Positions 8,509 to 17,703 are shown, counted from the stretch's first letter. The stretch: 64,000 bases of DNA from Knoellia sp. S7-12 (GCF_040518285.1 NZ_CP155449.1:2790001-2854000), one strand, 5' to 3'. Made by a program: numbers and translations. The notes: a model not told the origin generated them from the letters alone.

Positions 8509-9201
8509 TCAAAGGTGCTTGAGCGCCTCGCGTCGACTGAGACCCGAGAGCCGCGGTCCATGGGCGTCGACGAAGGCCCGAACCCACGCCGGGTCGGTGC
8601 GGGAATACTGGCGCAACGCCCAACCGATGGCCTTGCGGACAAAGAACTCCGTGTCGTCGAGGTTCGGCTCGATGACCGCCTCGAGGAGTTCGGTGTCGGT
8701 GCGGTCCTTGTGGCGCAACTGGCTGATGATCGCCGAGCGTCTCAACCACATGTTCTCGTGCTCGGCCCAGCCACGCATCCGTAGCCCTTCCCCCTCGGGG
8801 TCCAGCAACAGCACTTCGCCCACGACATTGCCGACCTCATCGACGTAGTCCCACCACGCGCCCGTCGTGATCATGTGCTCGACAAGGGGCATGACGTCCG
8901 GGTCCCGCCACGAGCGGTAGCTGCGGTGGCGGAGAAGGGCGAGGGCGGCATACCTATCCTCACGGAACTGCGCCCCGTCCCAGAGGTCACCGACCGCACG
9001 CTCCCAACCCGTGCGGCTCTCGATCCGCAGCGCAGGATCGGCAAGCAGGGGGCGCAGCAGTGCGTGGCGCTGTGGCGAGGTGAGGCCGAGGAACGGCATC
9101 TCGCTCTTCATGTAGCGCTGCTGACCGACTGCACGCTCGACGTTGGCGCCCGAACGCAGCGCGACCCGCATCGCATCGAGGAGCTCGGAACCGTCAGACA
9201 T
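8509..9201 (-). CDS. AlkD-like DNA alkylation repair protein
   Basis: A 230-residue HEAT-like helical-repeat protein of the DNA alkylation repair family. Family features include QQRYMKSEMPFLGLTSPQ near the N-terminus, TTGAWWDYVDEV in the middle, and DDTEFFVRKAIGWALRQYS toward the end. Characterised members excise N3- and N7-alkylated purines without base flipping. The ATG at 9201 follows TAGGCT with 7 nt between, and no Shine-Dalgarno is visible, so a leaderless transcript is likely. It is divergent from the aminotransferase, 43 nt away. Confidence 0.88.
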   Translation of the reverse strand: MSDGSELLDAMRVALRSGANVERAVGQQRYMKSEMPFLGLTSPQRHALLRPLLADPALRIESRTGWERAVGDLWDGAQFREDRYAALALLRHRSYRSWRDPDVMPLVEHMITTGAWWDYVDEVGNVVGEVLLLDPEGEGLRMRGWAEHENMWLRRSAIISQLRHKDRTDTELLEAVIEPNLDDTEFFVRKAIGWALRQYSRTDPAWVRAFVDAHGPRLSGLSRREALKHL

Positions 9202-9244
9202 GACGTCGAGCCTAGGGCCGGGCACTGACGCGTAGCCTGCAGAC

Positions 9245-10405
9245 ATGGATTCGCCTCTCGTGCAACGAATGCAGGGCTTCGGGTCGACGATCTTCGCGGA
9301 GATGACCGGGTTGGCCATCGAGCACGACGCCCTCAACCTCGGTCAGGGCTTCCCCGACACGGACGGCCCGCAGGAGATCCTCGATGCCGCAAAGGCCGCG
9401 ATCGATGCCGGGCACAACCAGTACCCACCCGGTGCCGGCGTGCCCGAGCTGCTCGACGCGATCGCTGCGCACCAGAAGCGTTTCTACGGTCTCGAGATCG
9501 ACCCACGCCGCGAGGTCCTCGTCACCGTCGGTGCGACCGAGGCGATCGCCGCGACGATCCTCGCGCTCTGCGAACCAGGCGACGAGGTCGTGACGTTCGA
9601 GCCCTACTACGACTCGTATGCCGCTTCCATCGCGTTGGCCGGTGCGGTGCGGCGGACGTCGGTGCTCCGCTTCCCTGACTTCGCCGTCGACGAGGACTCG
9701 CTGAGGGCGGCGTTCTCGTCGCGGACCCGGCTCGTGCTCCTCAACACGCCGCACAACCCGACGGGCAAGGTCTTCAGCCGCGCCGAGCTCGAGCTCATCG
9801 GTCGGCTCGCGCAGGAGCATGACGCATGGATCGTCACCGACGAGGTCTACGAGCACCTCGTCTTCGATGGGTTGGAGCACGTGCCGATCGCGACCCTGCC
9901 GGGGATGGCCGAGCGGACCCTCACCATCTCCTCGGCGGGCAAGACCTTCTCGACGACCGGTTGGAAGGTCGGTTGGGTGAGCGGTCCGGCTCAGGCCGTC
10001 GCAGCCGTGCGGACTGTGAAGCAGTTCCTGACCTACGTCGCGTCCGGACCGTTCCAACCTGCGGTTGCGGTGGGCCTGGGGCTTGGAGACGACGTGTATG
10101 CCGGTCTCACCCGTTCGATGGAGGGCAAGCGTGACGTGTTGCTCGAGGCGCTGCGTGGGATCGGCCTCAACGTTGCCGTCCCGGGAGGGACGTACTTCGT
10201 CGTCGCGGATGTGGCGCCGCTGGGAGCGACCGACGCGCTGACGTTCTGCCGCGAACTGCCGGCCCGCGCGGGCGTCGCTGGTGTCCCGGTGTCGGTGTTC
10301 CACGACGACGTCGATGCCGCGCGCACGCTCGTGAGGTTCGCGTTCTGCAAGCAGGACGGTGTGTTGCGCGAAGCCGCGCAGAGGTTGTCGTCTCTGCGCC
10401 CCTGA
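9245..10405 (+). CDS. PLP-dependent class I/II aminotransferase, DapC/KAT-like
   Basis: A 386-residue fold-type I aminotransferase. The N-terminus reads LNLGQGFPDTDGP, the middle has NTPHNPTGKV, and the pyridoxal lysine lies in SSAGKTFSTTGWKVGW (about residues 225-240). The closest functional groups I recognise are actinobacterial N-succinyldiaminopimelate aminotransferases (lysine pathway) and kynurenine/methionine aminotransferases. The sequence alone does not separate them, so no symbol is given. TAGCCT at 9233-9238 is 6 nt before the ATG, suggesting leaderless transcription. Confidence 0.88.
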   Translation: MDSPLVQRMQGFGSTIFAEMTGLAIEHDALNLGQGFPDTDGPQEILDAAKAAIDAGHNQYPPGAGVPELLDAIAAHQKRFYGLEIDPRREVLVTVGATEAIAATILALCEPGDEVVTFEPYYDSYAASIALAGAVRRTSVLRFPDFAVDEDSLRAAFSSRTRLVLLNTPHNPTGKVFSRAELELIGRLAQEHDAWIVTDEVYEHLVFDGLEHVPIATLPGMAERTLTISSAGKTFSTTGWKVGWVSGPAQAVAAVRTVKQFLTYVASGPFQPAVAVGLGLGDDVYAGLTRSMEGKRDVLLEALRGIGLNVAVPGGTYFVVADVAPLGATDALTFCRELPARAGVAGVPVSVFHDDVDAARTLVRFAFCKQDGVLREAAQRLSSLRP

Positions 10406-10443
10406 TTGTCCACAGGCGACGGATCCGGGATGCTCTGTCCACA
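10406..10443 (+). promoter_or_regulatory. Two DnaA-box-like 9-mers
   Basis: TTGTCCACA (10406-10414) and CTGTCCACA (10435-10443) lie in the same orientation, 29 bp apart, between the aminotransferase stop and the M23 peptidase. The first equals the actinobacterial DnaA-box consensus and the second differs at one base. They could titrate DnaA or regulate the peptidase; this is inference. Confidence 0.4.
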
Positions 10444-10494
10444 GATGGGCGGTTGGGGATGGCGTGACGCCAGGCCGCGTCGCAGGGTCGTGCC

Positions 10495-11100
10495 ATGTCG
10501 ATGCCCTCAGCCCTACGCCGCCTACTCGTTGCCCTCACCGCCGCCGGCAGTCTGGTCCCCGGCGCAGGCATTGAGCCTTCTGGCAGTCCTGCGCCTGCAG
10601 CAGCTGGGTCAGCGGCGGTGCGAGACACCACGGTGCAGGGCAAGGCCGAGGCACCGCCGCCTCTTGTGGACCCGGCCTCACTGCGCCGCACTTGGTCATG
10701 GCCGCTGACACCCCGCCCCGCGGTGGTGGCACCCTTCGTGGCGCCCCGGTCGACATACGGGGCCGGGCACCGTGGCATCGACCTGAGCGCGACGCAGGGA
10801 CAGGCTGTGGGCGCCGTCGATGTCGGAGTGGTGACGCACGTGGGTGTCGTCGCCGGCCGGGGCACGGTGAGCGTCACCCATGCCTCGGGGCTGCGCAGCA
10901 CCTACGAACCTGTGCGGGGTGTCGTGAGCACGGGCACCCGGGTGACGAACGGCCAGGTCATTGGTTCCGTCGTGGGTCGATCGCACTGCGGTGGGTCGTG
11001 CCTGCACCTCGGTGCCCTGACCGGTTCGACCTATCTCGATCCACGCCCGCTGCTCGGAGGCGGACCAGTGATCCTGCTGCCTCTTGGGGCTGGGCCTTGA
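10495..11100 (+). CDS. Secreted M23-family metallopeptidase (LytM-like)
   Basis: A 201-residue exported protein. Residues 1-25 form a signal peptide (RRLLVALTAAGSLVPGAG). The peptidase core has GHRGIDLSA (HxxxD, first zinc ligands) and a second zinc segment ending LHLGALTGSTYLDP. M23 enzymes cleave peptidoglycan peptide cross-bridges, or act as scaffolds when degenerate. In many actinobacteria an M23 gene adjoins rpsB; here it is about 4 kb away. It converges on the DUF3152 gene with 20 nt between. Confidence 0.85.
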   Translation: MSMPSALRRLLVALTAAGSLVPGAGIEPSGSPAPAAAGSAAVRDTTVQGKAEAPPPLVDPASLRRTWSWPLTPRPAVVAPFVAPRSTYGAGHRGIDLSATQGQAVGAVDVGVVTHVGVVAGRGTVSVTHASGLRSTYEPVRGVVSTGTRVTNGQVIGSVVGRSHCGGSCLHLGALTGSTYLDPRPLLGGGPVILLPLGAGP

Positions 11101-11120
11101 GGCACCGATGCGTTGCGGCG

Positions 11121-12356
11121 TCAGCCGACCGTGGGCCAGGGATTCTGGAGACAGCCATCCAGGCCCTTGCTCTGCTGCAGCATGATCGGGGCCGGAGCGC
11201 CCTTCCTCGGGCATTCGACGTGACCGTGGTAGAGCCCGTGCCCAATCTCGTGGTTCACCATGTACTCCCGATAGGCCGCGAGGTTCGTGCCGTAGCCCGG
11301 GACACCTTCGGTCCACCGTCGAACGTTGAGCACCACCTTGCGCAGGTTGAAGCACGAAACCTGGCCACGAGTCCTGAGTGGCGCGCAGAGCTTGTCCGTG
11401 AGGTCAGGGCTGGCGAGCACGATCGTGATGTCGACATCCCCTGCCGCGACGGCGGCTGGTGAGACGGCGCGGAAGCGAACCTGGTCGCGGGTCTGCCAGC
11501 CACGCTTGTCGCCAAGGGTCGAGGAGACGATGGCCGCGGCCTGGGCCGCGTTGACGCCGGCGCCACTCTCCACCTCGAGGCCGACCCGCACCGTGCGGTT
11601 GGGGTTGAGCTGCGGAGCAGCGATCGTCGGGAGGGCCACGGAGAGAACCTTGCCCGTGCCCGACTGCGGCGCAGGCGTGGCGCCGCCGTCGGGAGTCGCA
11701 GCGCGAGCCGTTGGAAGATCTTCCGCTGCAGGTGCCGGGTCGGATTTCTGACTCAGGGCTGCGGCCGCGAGATCCGCGTTGGCGCGCTCAGAGGGGCTGC
11801 GGTCCTGACTGGGCCAGAAGGACCAGAGCAGGAGTGCGAGCGTGGTTGTCAGAGCGAGCGCCGCAACAGCTCGACGCCGCGCAAAAGTGATGCGAGAAGG
11901 TCGCGGACCCGGGCTCGACGGGCGCCGGAGGGACCTGGTCTCGGGGGCACTCTGCTGCGTCGGCGGGACCATCTCGACCGGTCTGACGCCGCGGCTCGCG
12001 GACTGGTTCGGCACGATCTCGCGCTCCGCACGTCGCCGGCGCTCTGAACGGGTGAGCCAGGCGGATTCCCCGACGACAAGAGGCGACGTGGCCTCACCCA
12101 CGGAGTCCGTGCGCCGGTCGCCACGGGACCGTGAAGGCTCAGCAGAGCGCAGCTCACGCCGTTCCCTGCGCCACTGCTCCTGGGACTCTTCGCGTCGCTG
12201 CGCCTGCTGGTGGCCACCGCGCTGTTCCCGCTCGCCGCGTCGACGGTCGGACCGGCGCACCACAGGGGCATCGTCCCCTTGTGCGAGGGAGGCGCCTGGC
12301 TCACTCACCCAGTCCGGGAGTCCGAGGTCGTCAGGCACGCGGGTGGGCCTGGGCAT
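11121..12356 (-). CDS. DUF3152 protein with metzincin-type zinc motif
   Basis: About 411 residues. There is a long charged Arg/Glu/Ser-rich cytoplasmic part (1-165), one membrane helix (about 170-190, AVAALALTTTLALLLWSF), an Ala/Pro linker, and the C-terminal DUF3152 domain. The domain contains NHEIGHGLYHGH, matching HExxHxxxxxH of zinc metalloproteases. Function is not established. The start is uncertain: ATG 12356 or ATG 12386, both inside the end of xerC (26 or 56 nt overlap), which suggests translational coupling. Neither has a good Shine-Dalgarno. Confidence 0.8.
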   Translation of the reverse strand: MPRPTRVPDDLGLPDWVSEPGASLAQGDDAPVVRRSDRRRGEREQRGGHQQAQRREESQEQWRRERRELRSAEPSRSRGDRRTDSVGEATSPLVVGESAWLTRSERRRRAEREIVPNQSASRGVRPVEMVPPTQQSAPETRSLRRPSSPGPRPSRITFARRRAVAALALTTTLALLLWSFWPSQDRSPSERANADLAAAALSQKSDPAPAAEDLPTARAATPDGGATPAPQSGTGKVLSVALPTIAAPQLNPNRTVRVGLEVESGAGVNAAQAAAIVSSTLGDKRGWQTRDQVRFRAVSPAAVAAGDVDITIVLASPDLTDKLCAPLRTRGQVSCFNLRKVVLNVRRWTEGVPGYGTNLAAYREYMVNHEIGHGLYHGHVECPRKGAPAPIMLQQSKGLDGCLQNPWPTVG

Positions 12357-13281
12357 AGGAAGCGGCAAGTCGCTCAATGGAGACATGGGTGTAGATCTGG
12401 GTCGTCGCAAGCGATGCGTGCCCGAGCAGCTCTTGGACCATGCGCAGATCGGCGCCACCTTCGAGGAGGTGGGTTGCTGCGCTGTGGCGGAGTCCGTGTG
12501 GGCCAAGATCTGGGGCGTCGGGCACGTGGGTCAGCATGTCGTGGACGAGGGTACGCACCTGCCTTGGGTCGATGCGCTTGCCCCGCCTGCCGAGAAAGAG
12601 ACCCGGACCACTGCCGCCGACGATGAGCCGAGGACGCCCTCGCTCAAGCCAATCGTTGAGCGCCAACCGAGCCGGACCGCCAAAGGGCACACGACGCTCC
12701 TTGTCGCCCTTGCCGATGACCCGAATGACGTTGGACTCGAAGTCCACGTCATCGATGTCGAGGCCGGTCAGTTCACCGACTCGAACCCCCGTCGCATAGA
12801 GGAGTTCGAGAACCGCCCGGTTGCGCAGGTGCACGGGGTCGTCGTCATCGGCTGCCACCGCCGCAACGTCGAGCAGGCCTGCCGCGTCGTCTTTGGCCAG
12901 AACGGGTGGAAGCGTCCGGTGTCGCTTGGGGGCCACGAGTCGCAGTGACGGGTCGGCGTCCACGTGACCCTGACGCGTCGCCCAGCCAAAGAACGTTCGC
13001 AGGGAGGCCGACCTGCGTGCGACGCTCGAGCGGGCTGCGCCGGTCCCCGCAAGGACCCCCAGCCACGCCCGGAGGTCGGCGAGTCGGACCTCTGTCAGCG
13101 GCGTGGCGCCGTCGGCACCCGCCTCCGTGCCGGTGGCCGGCGGTTGGTGCTCGGCGTCGACGTGCGCGAGGAAGTCACGCAGATCCGCGAGGTAGGCCCG
13201 AACCGTGTGAGGGGACCGGCCGCGCTCCAGCAGCAGATGACGCTCGAAGGCGTCGATCACGACCTGCCGACTGGCACTCAC
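12331..13281 (-). CDS. xerC: Tyrosine recombinase XerC
   Basis: About 316 residues with an N-terminal SAM-like core-binding domain (RGRSPHTVRAYLADLRDFL) and a C-terminal catalytic domain. Catalytic residues are visible: Arg in ATGVRVGELTG, Lys in GKGDKERRVPF, HGLRH, and the LGHASLATTQIYTH box with the nucleophilic Tyr. XerC resolves chromosome dimers at dif with XerD. The start is GTG 13281, or an upstream TTG at 13320. It follows dprA and the AraC remnant on the same strand, and DUF3152 overlaps its end. Confidence 0.93.
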   Translation of the reverse strand: MSASRQVVIDAFERHLLLERGRSPHTVRAYLADLRDFLAHVDAEHQPPATGTEAGADGATPLTEVRLADLRAWLGVLAGTGAARSSVARRSASLRTFFGWATRQGHVDADPSLRLVAPKRHRTLPPVLAKDDAAGLLDVAAVAADDDDPVHLRNRAVLELLYATGVRVGELTGLDIDDVDFESNVIRVIGKGDKERRVPFGGPARLALNDWLERGRPRLIVGGSGPGLFLGRRGKRIDPRQVRTLVHDMLTHVPDAPDLGPHGLRHSAATHLLEGGADLRMVQELLGHASLATTQIYTHVSIERLAASYAQAHPRA

Positions 13282-13353
13282 ACGGTGAACCGTCTCATCA
13301 GGTTGCTTCGCGATCAACAACCTCGGCGGCGGGTCCTCGTCTGCTTGCGTGCC

Positions 13354-13464
13354 TCAGCGCTGCTGCTCCCGGAAGTTCGAGGGTGCTGTGCCGGTGCGTC
13401 GGCTGAAGACCCGGCTGAAGTACCCGGGGTCGTCGTATCCCATTTCTCCGGCGATGGACGCCAC
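13354..13464 (-). pseudogene. C-terminal remnant of an AraC-family transcriptional regulator
   Basis: On the minus strand, 6 nt after the dprA stop, a 36-codon frame ends in TGA. It reads as the second helix-turn-helix of an AraC protein: VASIAGEMGYDDPGYFSR, then VFSRRTGTAPSNFREQQR. The IAxxxGYxDxxYFSRxFxRxxGxxPxxFR pattern is the AraC signature. No N-terminal domain or start region is present, so this is the stump of a mostly deleted gene, or a fragment joined to dprA by recombination. It is too short to bind DNA on its own as a normal regulator. Confidence 0.85.
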
Positions 13465-13470
13465 CGTCCC

Positions 13471-14607
13471 TCACTGTCGCGACGCCGGCACCTTGCGCCA
13501 CCTCTCCCCCACGCGCACGACGAGCCCGAGGCTCGTGAGCCTGCCCAGGACGCTGAGCAACGTCGTCGAGTCGAGCGCCGTGAGCAGTTGCAGCTTGGCC
13601 AGGTCGGCGGGGGTGCGGACCGGCACGGCCGACCACACGCCTCGGGCCACGGGATCGAGGTCCGACTCCGGCGTCACCGGTGCCCGGGCGAGGCCAACGG
13701 CATCGAGACTGAGGCGCCCCATCACGTCGAGAACCTCGGCAGCATCGGTCACGAGCGTGGCGTCCGTCTCGCGCAGGAGCTTGTGGCACCCCGCGGACTG
13801 GACCGAAGTCACGGGTCCGGGAACCGCGGCGACGTGTCGCACGAGTTTGCGGGCTTCCTTCGCCGTGTTGAGAGAACCCGACCTCAGCCCGGCCTCCACA
13901 ACGACAGTGCCCACGCTCATGGCAGCGATGAGCCGGTTCCGGGCGATGAACCGCTGCCGATAGGGCGCCCAACCCAAAGGGAGCTCGCTCACGACCGCCC
14001 CGTCGTCGGCGATCTCACGCAACAGCCCCTCGTGGGCCTGGGGGTAGGCCCGGTCCAAACCTCGCGCCAAGACGGCGATCGTCGGCCCGCCCCCGGCAAG
14101 TGCACCGCGGTGAGCGGCCGCGTCGATGCCGAAGGCCGCACCCGACACGACAGTCACCCCGCGATGGGCGAGGCCCTCACCGAGGTCGGCGGCGACGTTG
14201 AGTCCGTAGTGCGTCGCCGCGCGCGAACCGACAATGGCCACGCTGCCCTCGGTGACCGACAGCTCGCACATCCCACGCGCATAGACGCAAATGGGTGGAA
14301 CGTCGAGCTGGTCGAAACCGAGGGGCCACTCGTCATCACCGGGGACGACAACCCGCACCTGCAAGCGGTCGAGCGCCCGCCGGGCCTGATCGATGTCGAG
14401 GACTGTGATGCGCTGGTCGTAGCGGCCGTCGGGCGCCAGCGATCCGCCGAGCAGCCGCTGCATCGACTCGACGGCACCGTGGTCCCTGATCGCGTCGCGC
14501 ACCAACACCGTCTCGGGCTCCACGATGCGACTCCAAGCCATCCGGGCCCACCGATCGACTGCCAGCGCGCCCGCGCCGGGGATGCTGCCCGCACCGAACC
14601 CACTCAT
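13471..14607 (-). CDS. dprA: DNA-processing protein DprA (Smf)
   Basis: A 378-residue protein. The Rossmann-like DprA core has VAIVGSRAATHYG, VSGAAFGIDAAAH, FIARNRLIAAMS and EAGLRSGSLNTAKEA, all family landmarks. A C-terminal winged-helix segment (about 320-370) reads LLTALDSTTLLSVLGRL. DprA loads RecA on incoming single-stranded DNA in transformation. The ATG overlaps the comM stop as ATGA, so the two are translationally coupled. The stop is followed almost at once by the AraC remnant. Confidence 0.95.
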   Translation of the reverse strand: MSGFGAGSIPGAGALAVDRWARMAWSRIVEPETVLVRDAIRDHGAVESMQRLLGGSLAPDGRYDQRITVLDIDQARRALDRLQVRVVVPGDDEWPLGFDQLDVPPICVYARGMCELSVTEGSVAIVGSRAATHYGLNVAADLGEGLAHRGVTVVSGAAFGIDAAAHRGALAGGGPTIAVLARGLDRAYPQAHEGLLREIADDGAVVSELPLGWAPYRQRFIARNRLIAAMSVGTVVVEAGLRSGSLNTAKEARKLVRHVAAVPGPVTSVQSAGCHKLLRETDATLVTDAAEVLDVMGRLSLDAVGLARAPVTPESDLDPVARGVWSAVPVRTPADLAKLQLLTALDSTTLLSVLGRLTSLGLVVRVGERWRKVPASRQ

Positions 14608-16148
14608 GCGGCCGCCCTCCCCTGACTACGCATCGTGAAGGCCAGGCCGACGTCCTCTGCGGTCGGCGACGTCCGTCCGCACAGATCTGCCGCCGACCAG
14701 GCGAGCCGCACCGTGCGGTCATAGCCGCGCAGGGTGAGCTTGCCTCGGTCTAGGGCATGGTCGATCGACGCTGTCGCCTGACCGGGGAGCCGCCACGGCT
14801 GCCGCCGCAGGGCGTGCCCGGGCACGCGGGCGTTGGTCGCCCAACCGTGTCGTGCCCAGCGCTCCTGCTGGGCGCCCCGAGCCTGGAGGACCCGCCCGAG
14901 CACCACAGCGCTGGACTCGCCCTCGGCGTCGCCGAAAGCAGCCCGCGAGACCGGTGGCACGATCACCTGGATGTCGACGCGGTCGATGAGCGGTCCTGAG
15001 AGCTTGGTCTGGTAGCTCCGCAGCTCCAGCGCGCTGCAGACACAGTCGATGCCCTTGCCCCACGCCCGTCCACACGGGCAGGGGTTCGTTGCGAGAACGA
15101 GCTGGAACCGAGCCGGATAGCGCACGAGCTGTTTGGCCCGGGCAATCGTCACCTCCCCCGATTCGAGGGGTTGCCGCAACTGCTGGAGCACCGAGGTCTT
15201 GAACTCCCCCGCCTCATCCAGGAAGAGCACACCGCAGTGCGCCCGGGAGATCGCCCCCGGCAGCACGACACCCGAACCGCCACCCGTGATCGACGCCATG
15301 GATGCGCTGTGGTGCGGGGCGACGAACGGTGGGGTGAGGTCGAGCTCACTCGCACGGATCTCGTCGCCGGTGAGGGAGCGGATGGCGTGGGTCTGCAGGG
15401 CCTGCTCTCGCGACAGCGGAGGCAGGATCGTCACGAGCCGCTCGGCGAGCATGGTCTTGCCGACGCCCGGCGGACCGTTCATCAGGAGATGGTGATCGCC
15501 GACTGCTGCGAGCTCAACGGCCAGTCGGGCCTCGGGTTGACCGAGGACGTCGGCGAGATCGCCGTGATGGTGCACCTCGTCGACGGCCTCGTCGACCGGC
15601 CCGGCCACTGGCAGCGGATCGATGCCTCCACGAGCGGCATACCAATGCACCAGCGTGCCCAGGGTGGGCGCGCAGTGCACGGTGACGCCGTCGACGAGTT
15701 GCGCCTCCGCAACGTTCTCGGGAGGCACGACGACGTGCGTGACGCCAGCCCGAGCGGCGGCGAGGACGGCTGGCAGGATCCCGCGCACGCCTCGCACCCG
15801 CCCGTCGAGGCCGAGCTCACCGAGATGCAGCACGCGGGAGATGCGGCGCGCGTCCACGACTCCAGCAGCAGCAAGCACAGCGAGGGCGATGGCGACGTCG
15901 AACCCGGTGCCCTGCTTCGGGATCGAGGCGGGCGAGAGGTTGACGGTGATGCGTTGCGGAGGCAGGGGGAACCCGCTTGTGGCAGCCGCCGAGCGGACCC
16001 GGTCTGGGGCCTGACCGCAGGCCTTGTCCGGCAGCCCGGTGACGCTGAAGTTCGGCAGCTGTGAAGAGATGTGTGCCTCGACGTCGACGAGGCGCCCGTC
16101 GAGTCCGCTGAGGGCCACGCAGAGCGTCCGTCCCAGCTTGGCGCTCAC
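14604..16148 (-). CDS. YifB/ComM-family AAA+ Mg-chelatase-like ATPase
   Basis: A 514-residue protein. The N-terminal ChlI-like domain reads SGLDGRLVDVEAHIS and LPNFSVTGLPDKA. The central AAA+ domain has Walker A GPPGVGKT, the ITGGGSG loop, and Walker B VLFLDEAGEF, followed by NPCPCG. ComM in naturally competent bacteria is a branch-migration helicase for integrating heterologous DNA. The GTG start overlaps the yraN stop as GTGA, and the end overlaps dprA, so yraN, this gene and dprA form one tightly coupled unit. Confidence 0.95.
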   Translation of the reverse strand: MSAKLGRTLCVALSGLDGRLVDVEAHISSQLPNFSVTGLPDKACGQAPDRVRSAAATSGFPLPPQRITVNLSPASIPKQGTGFDVAIALAVLAAAGVVDARRISRVLHLGELGLDGRVRGVRGILPAVLAAARAGVTHVVVPPENVAEAQLVDGVTVHCAPTLGTLVHWYAARGGIDPLPVAGPVDEAVDEVHHHGDLADVLGQPEARLAVELAAVGDHHLLMNGPPGVGKTMLAERLVTILPPLSREQALQTHAIRSLTGDEIRASELDLTPPFVAPHHSASMASITGGGSGVVLPGAISRAHCGVLFLDEAGEFKTSVLQQLRQPLESGEVTIARAKQLVRYPARFQLVLATNPCPCGRAWGKGIDCVCSALELRSYQTKLSGPLIDRVDIQVIVPPVSRAAFGDAEGESSAVVLGRVLQARGAQQERWARHGWATNARVPGHALRRQPWRLPGQATASIDHALDRGKLTLRGYDRTVRLAWSAADLCGRTSPTAEDVGLAFTMRSQGRAAA

Positions 16149-16504
16149 GAACCCACCGCCACGACGTGGCGGACGACCGGTCGTCGACCGCGCTCGGCGA
16201 GGATGCCGATGACGTCGATGCGCACCTGTGGCACCGCTTCGGGCCTCGAGCGCAGGTATGCCGCAGCGAGACGCCGCAGTCGGCGTGCCTTCTCCCACGT
16301 CACCGCTTCGAGCGGGTCACCGGCTCCCGTGCCGCGCCGCGTCTTCACCTCGCAGACGACGAGGCAGTCACCGTCGAGGGCCACCACGTCGATCTCGCCC
16401 TCGGCACAACGCCAGTTGCGCTCGAGGATCTGCATGCCGCGCTCGCGCAGATATCGCGCAGCGAGGTCCTCGCCGTACTTGCCCAGTGCCACGTGTTCGT
16501 CCAT
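16145..16504 (-). CDS. YraN family (UPF0102) nuclease-fold protein
   Basis: A 119-residue protein with the Holliday-junction-resolvase-like restriction-endonuclease core. GEIDVVALDG followed by CLVVCEVKTRRG supplies the D...ExK arrangement. The N-terminal GEDLAARYLRERGM is also typical. Biochemical function is unproven. It overlaps the downstream comM-type gene by 4 nt. The 109-nt gap to DUF2469 contains two CTGTGGA segments but no gene. Confidence 0.92.
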   Translation of the reverse strand: MDEHVALGKYGEDLAARYLRERGMQILERNWRCAEGEIDVVALDGDCLVVCEVKTRRGTGAGDPLEAVTWEKARRLRRLAAAYLRSRPEAVPQVRIDVIGILAERGRRPVVRHVVAVGS

Positions 16505-16613
16505 GACGAGCAGCGTCCGTGCGACGAGCCTGTCGACGCCACTGCCTCACGGAATCTGTGGACGACGATGCCGGGGCGCAGCGGCCTGTGGATGGCCGAG
16601 TGTGCTCAGCGAG

Positions 16614-16928
16614 TCAGAAATCGCCCTTGGGGAGTTCCAGCTCGGACTTGGCAAGCTCCTCGACATTGACGTCCTTGAACGTCACGACGCGAACCTGCTT
16701 CGCGAACCGGGCCGGCCGATAGATGTCCCAGACCCAGGCGTCCTGCATCGTCACGTCGAAGAAGACCTCGCCGCCGTCGCTGCGCACCTTGACGTCGACG
16801 GAGTTGCACAGATAGAAGCGCCGCTCGGTCTCGACAACGTGCGAGAAGAGCCCGACGACGTCGCGGTACTCGCGATAGAGCGAGAGCTCCATCTCACTCT
16901 CGTACTTCTCGAGATCCTCAGCGCTCAT
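16614..16928 (-). CDS. DUF2469 protein
   Basis: A 104-residue acidic, soluble protein beginning [20 protein letters not shown], the highly conserved start of the actinobacterial DUF2469 family (Rv2901c type). No function has been established, but the gene is almost always found between rnhB and yraN, as here. It overlaps the 3' end of rnhB by 11 nt, suggesting coupled translation. Confidence 0.93.
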   Translation of the reverse strand: MSAEDLEKYESEMELSLYREYRDVVGLFSHVVETERRFYLCNSVDVKVRSDGGEVFFDVTMQDAWVWDIYRPARFAKQVRVVTFKDVNVEELAKSELELPKGDF

Positions 16929-17703
16929 GCGTTCCAGCTCCGTCTTCGTGTGGGCCGGCGGTCGCCGACACCAGAGGTGGTGTGATCACCGCGACGGCAT
17001 CCGGCTCGGCGAAGTCTCCATCATCGTCCATCGTTCCCGGCAGTCGCCACGAGCGTCGGTGCAGCTCGGTCGGGCCGTGCTCGCGAAGCGCCTCCATGTG
17101 CTCCGGCGCTGCGTATCCCTTGTTGAGGTCCCACCGGTATGCCGCGTGGTCCGGTGCGAGGTCGACCATCATCGCGTCGCGCTCGACCTTGGCGAGAACG
17201 CTGGCCGAGGCCACCGACGAGCATTTCATGTCGGCCTTGATCATCGTCGTGACGGGCGGGGTGTGGACGTCGTCGGACGTGTAAGCCAAGAGCCCCACCT
17301 CGCCCGGAGCCGTGAGCCAGTCGTGGTTGCCGTCGAGGATGACGAGATCGGGGACGACGTCGAGCGACGCCAGGGCACGCCGCCCGGCAAGTCGCAGCGC
17401 CGCGATGATCCCGACAGCGTCGATCTCGGCGGGTGACGCGTGTCCGACAGCGTGGGCGAACGCCCATCGCCGGATCCGCGGGACCATGACCTCACGTGCC
17501 CTCGGCTGAAGCAGCTTGGAGTCACGCACTCCTTGGGGTGCGGACCGGCAGGTCTCATCGATGACGACCACCCCCACCGACACCGGTCCAGCGAGCGCCC
17601 CCCGCCCCACCTCGTCCATCCCCGCGAGCAGCCGGTAGCCGTCGCGCTGGAGGGCGCGCTCGACGCGCAGACTCGGTTTGCGGGAACGGCTTGCAGGGGG
17701 CAT
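16918..17703 (-). CDS. rnhB: Ribonuclease HII
   Basis: A 261-residue enzyme that nicks the RNA strand of RNA-DNA hybrids and misincorporated ribonucleotides. The active site [12 protein letters not shown] is near residue 30, with further acidic positions in [10 protein letters not shown] and in the [18 protein letters not shown] helix region. The last 40 or so residues form a poorly conserved acidic tail that overlaps DUF2469. It lies 33 nt downstream of the signal peptidase gene on the same strand. Confidence 0.95.
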   Translation of the reverse strand: MPPASRSRKPSLRVERALQRDGYRLLAGMDEVGRGALAGPVSVGVVVIDETCRSAPQGVRDSKLLQPRAREVMVPRIRRWAFAHAVGHASPAEIDAVGIIAALRLAGRRALASLDVVPDLVILDGNHDWLTAPGEVGLLAYTSDDVHTPPVTTMIKADMKCSSVASASVLAKVERDAMMVDLAPDHAAYRWDLNKGYAAPEHMEALREHGPTELHRRSWRLPGTMDDDGDFAEPDAVAVITPPLVSATAGPHEDGAGTHER

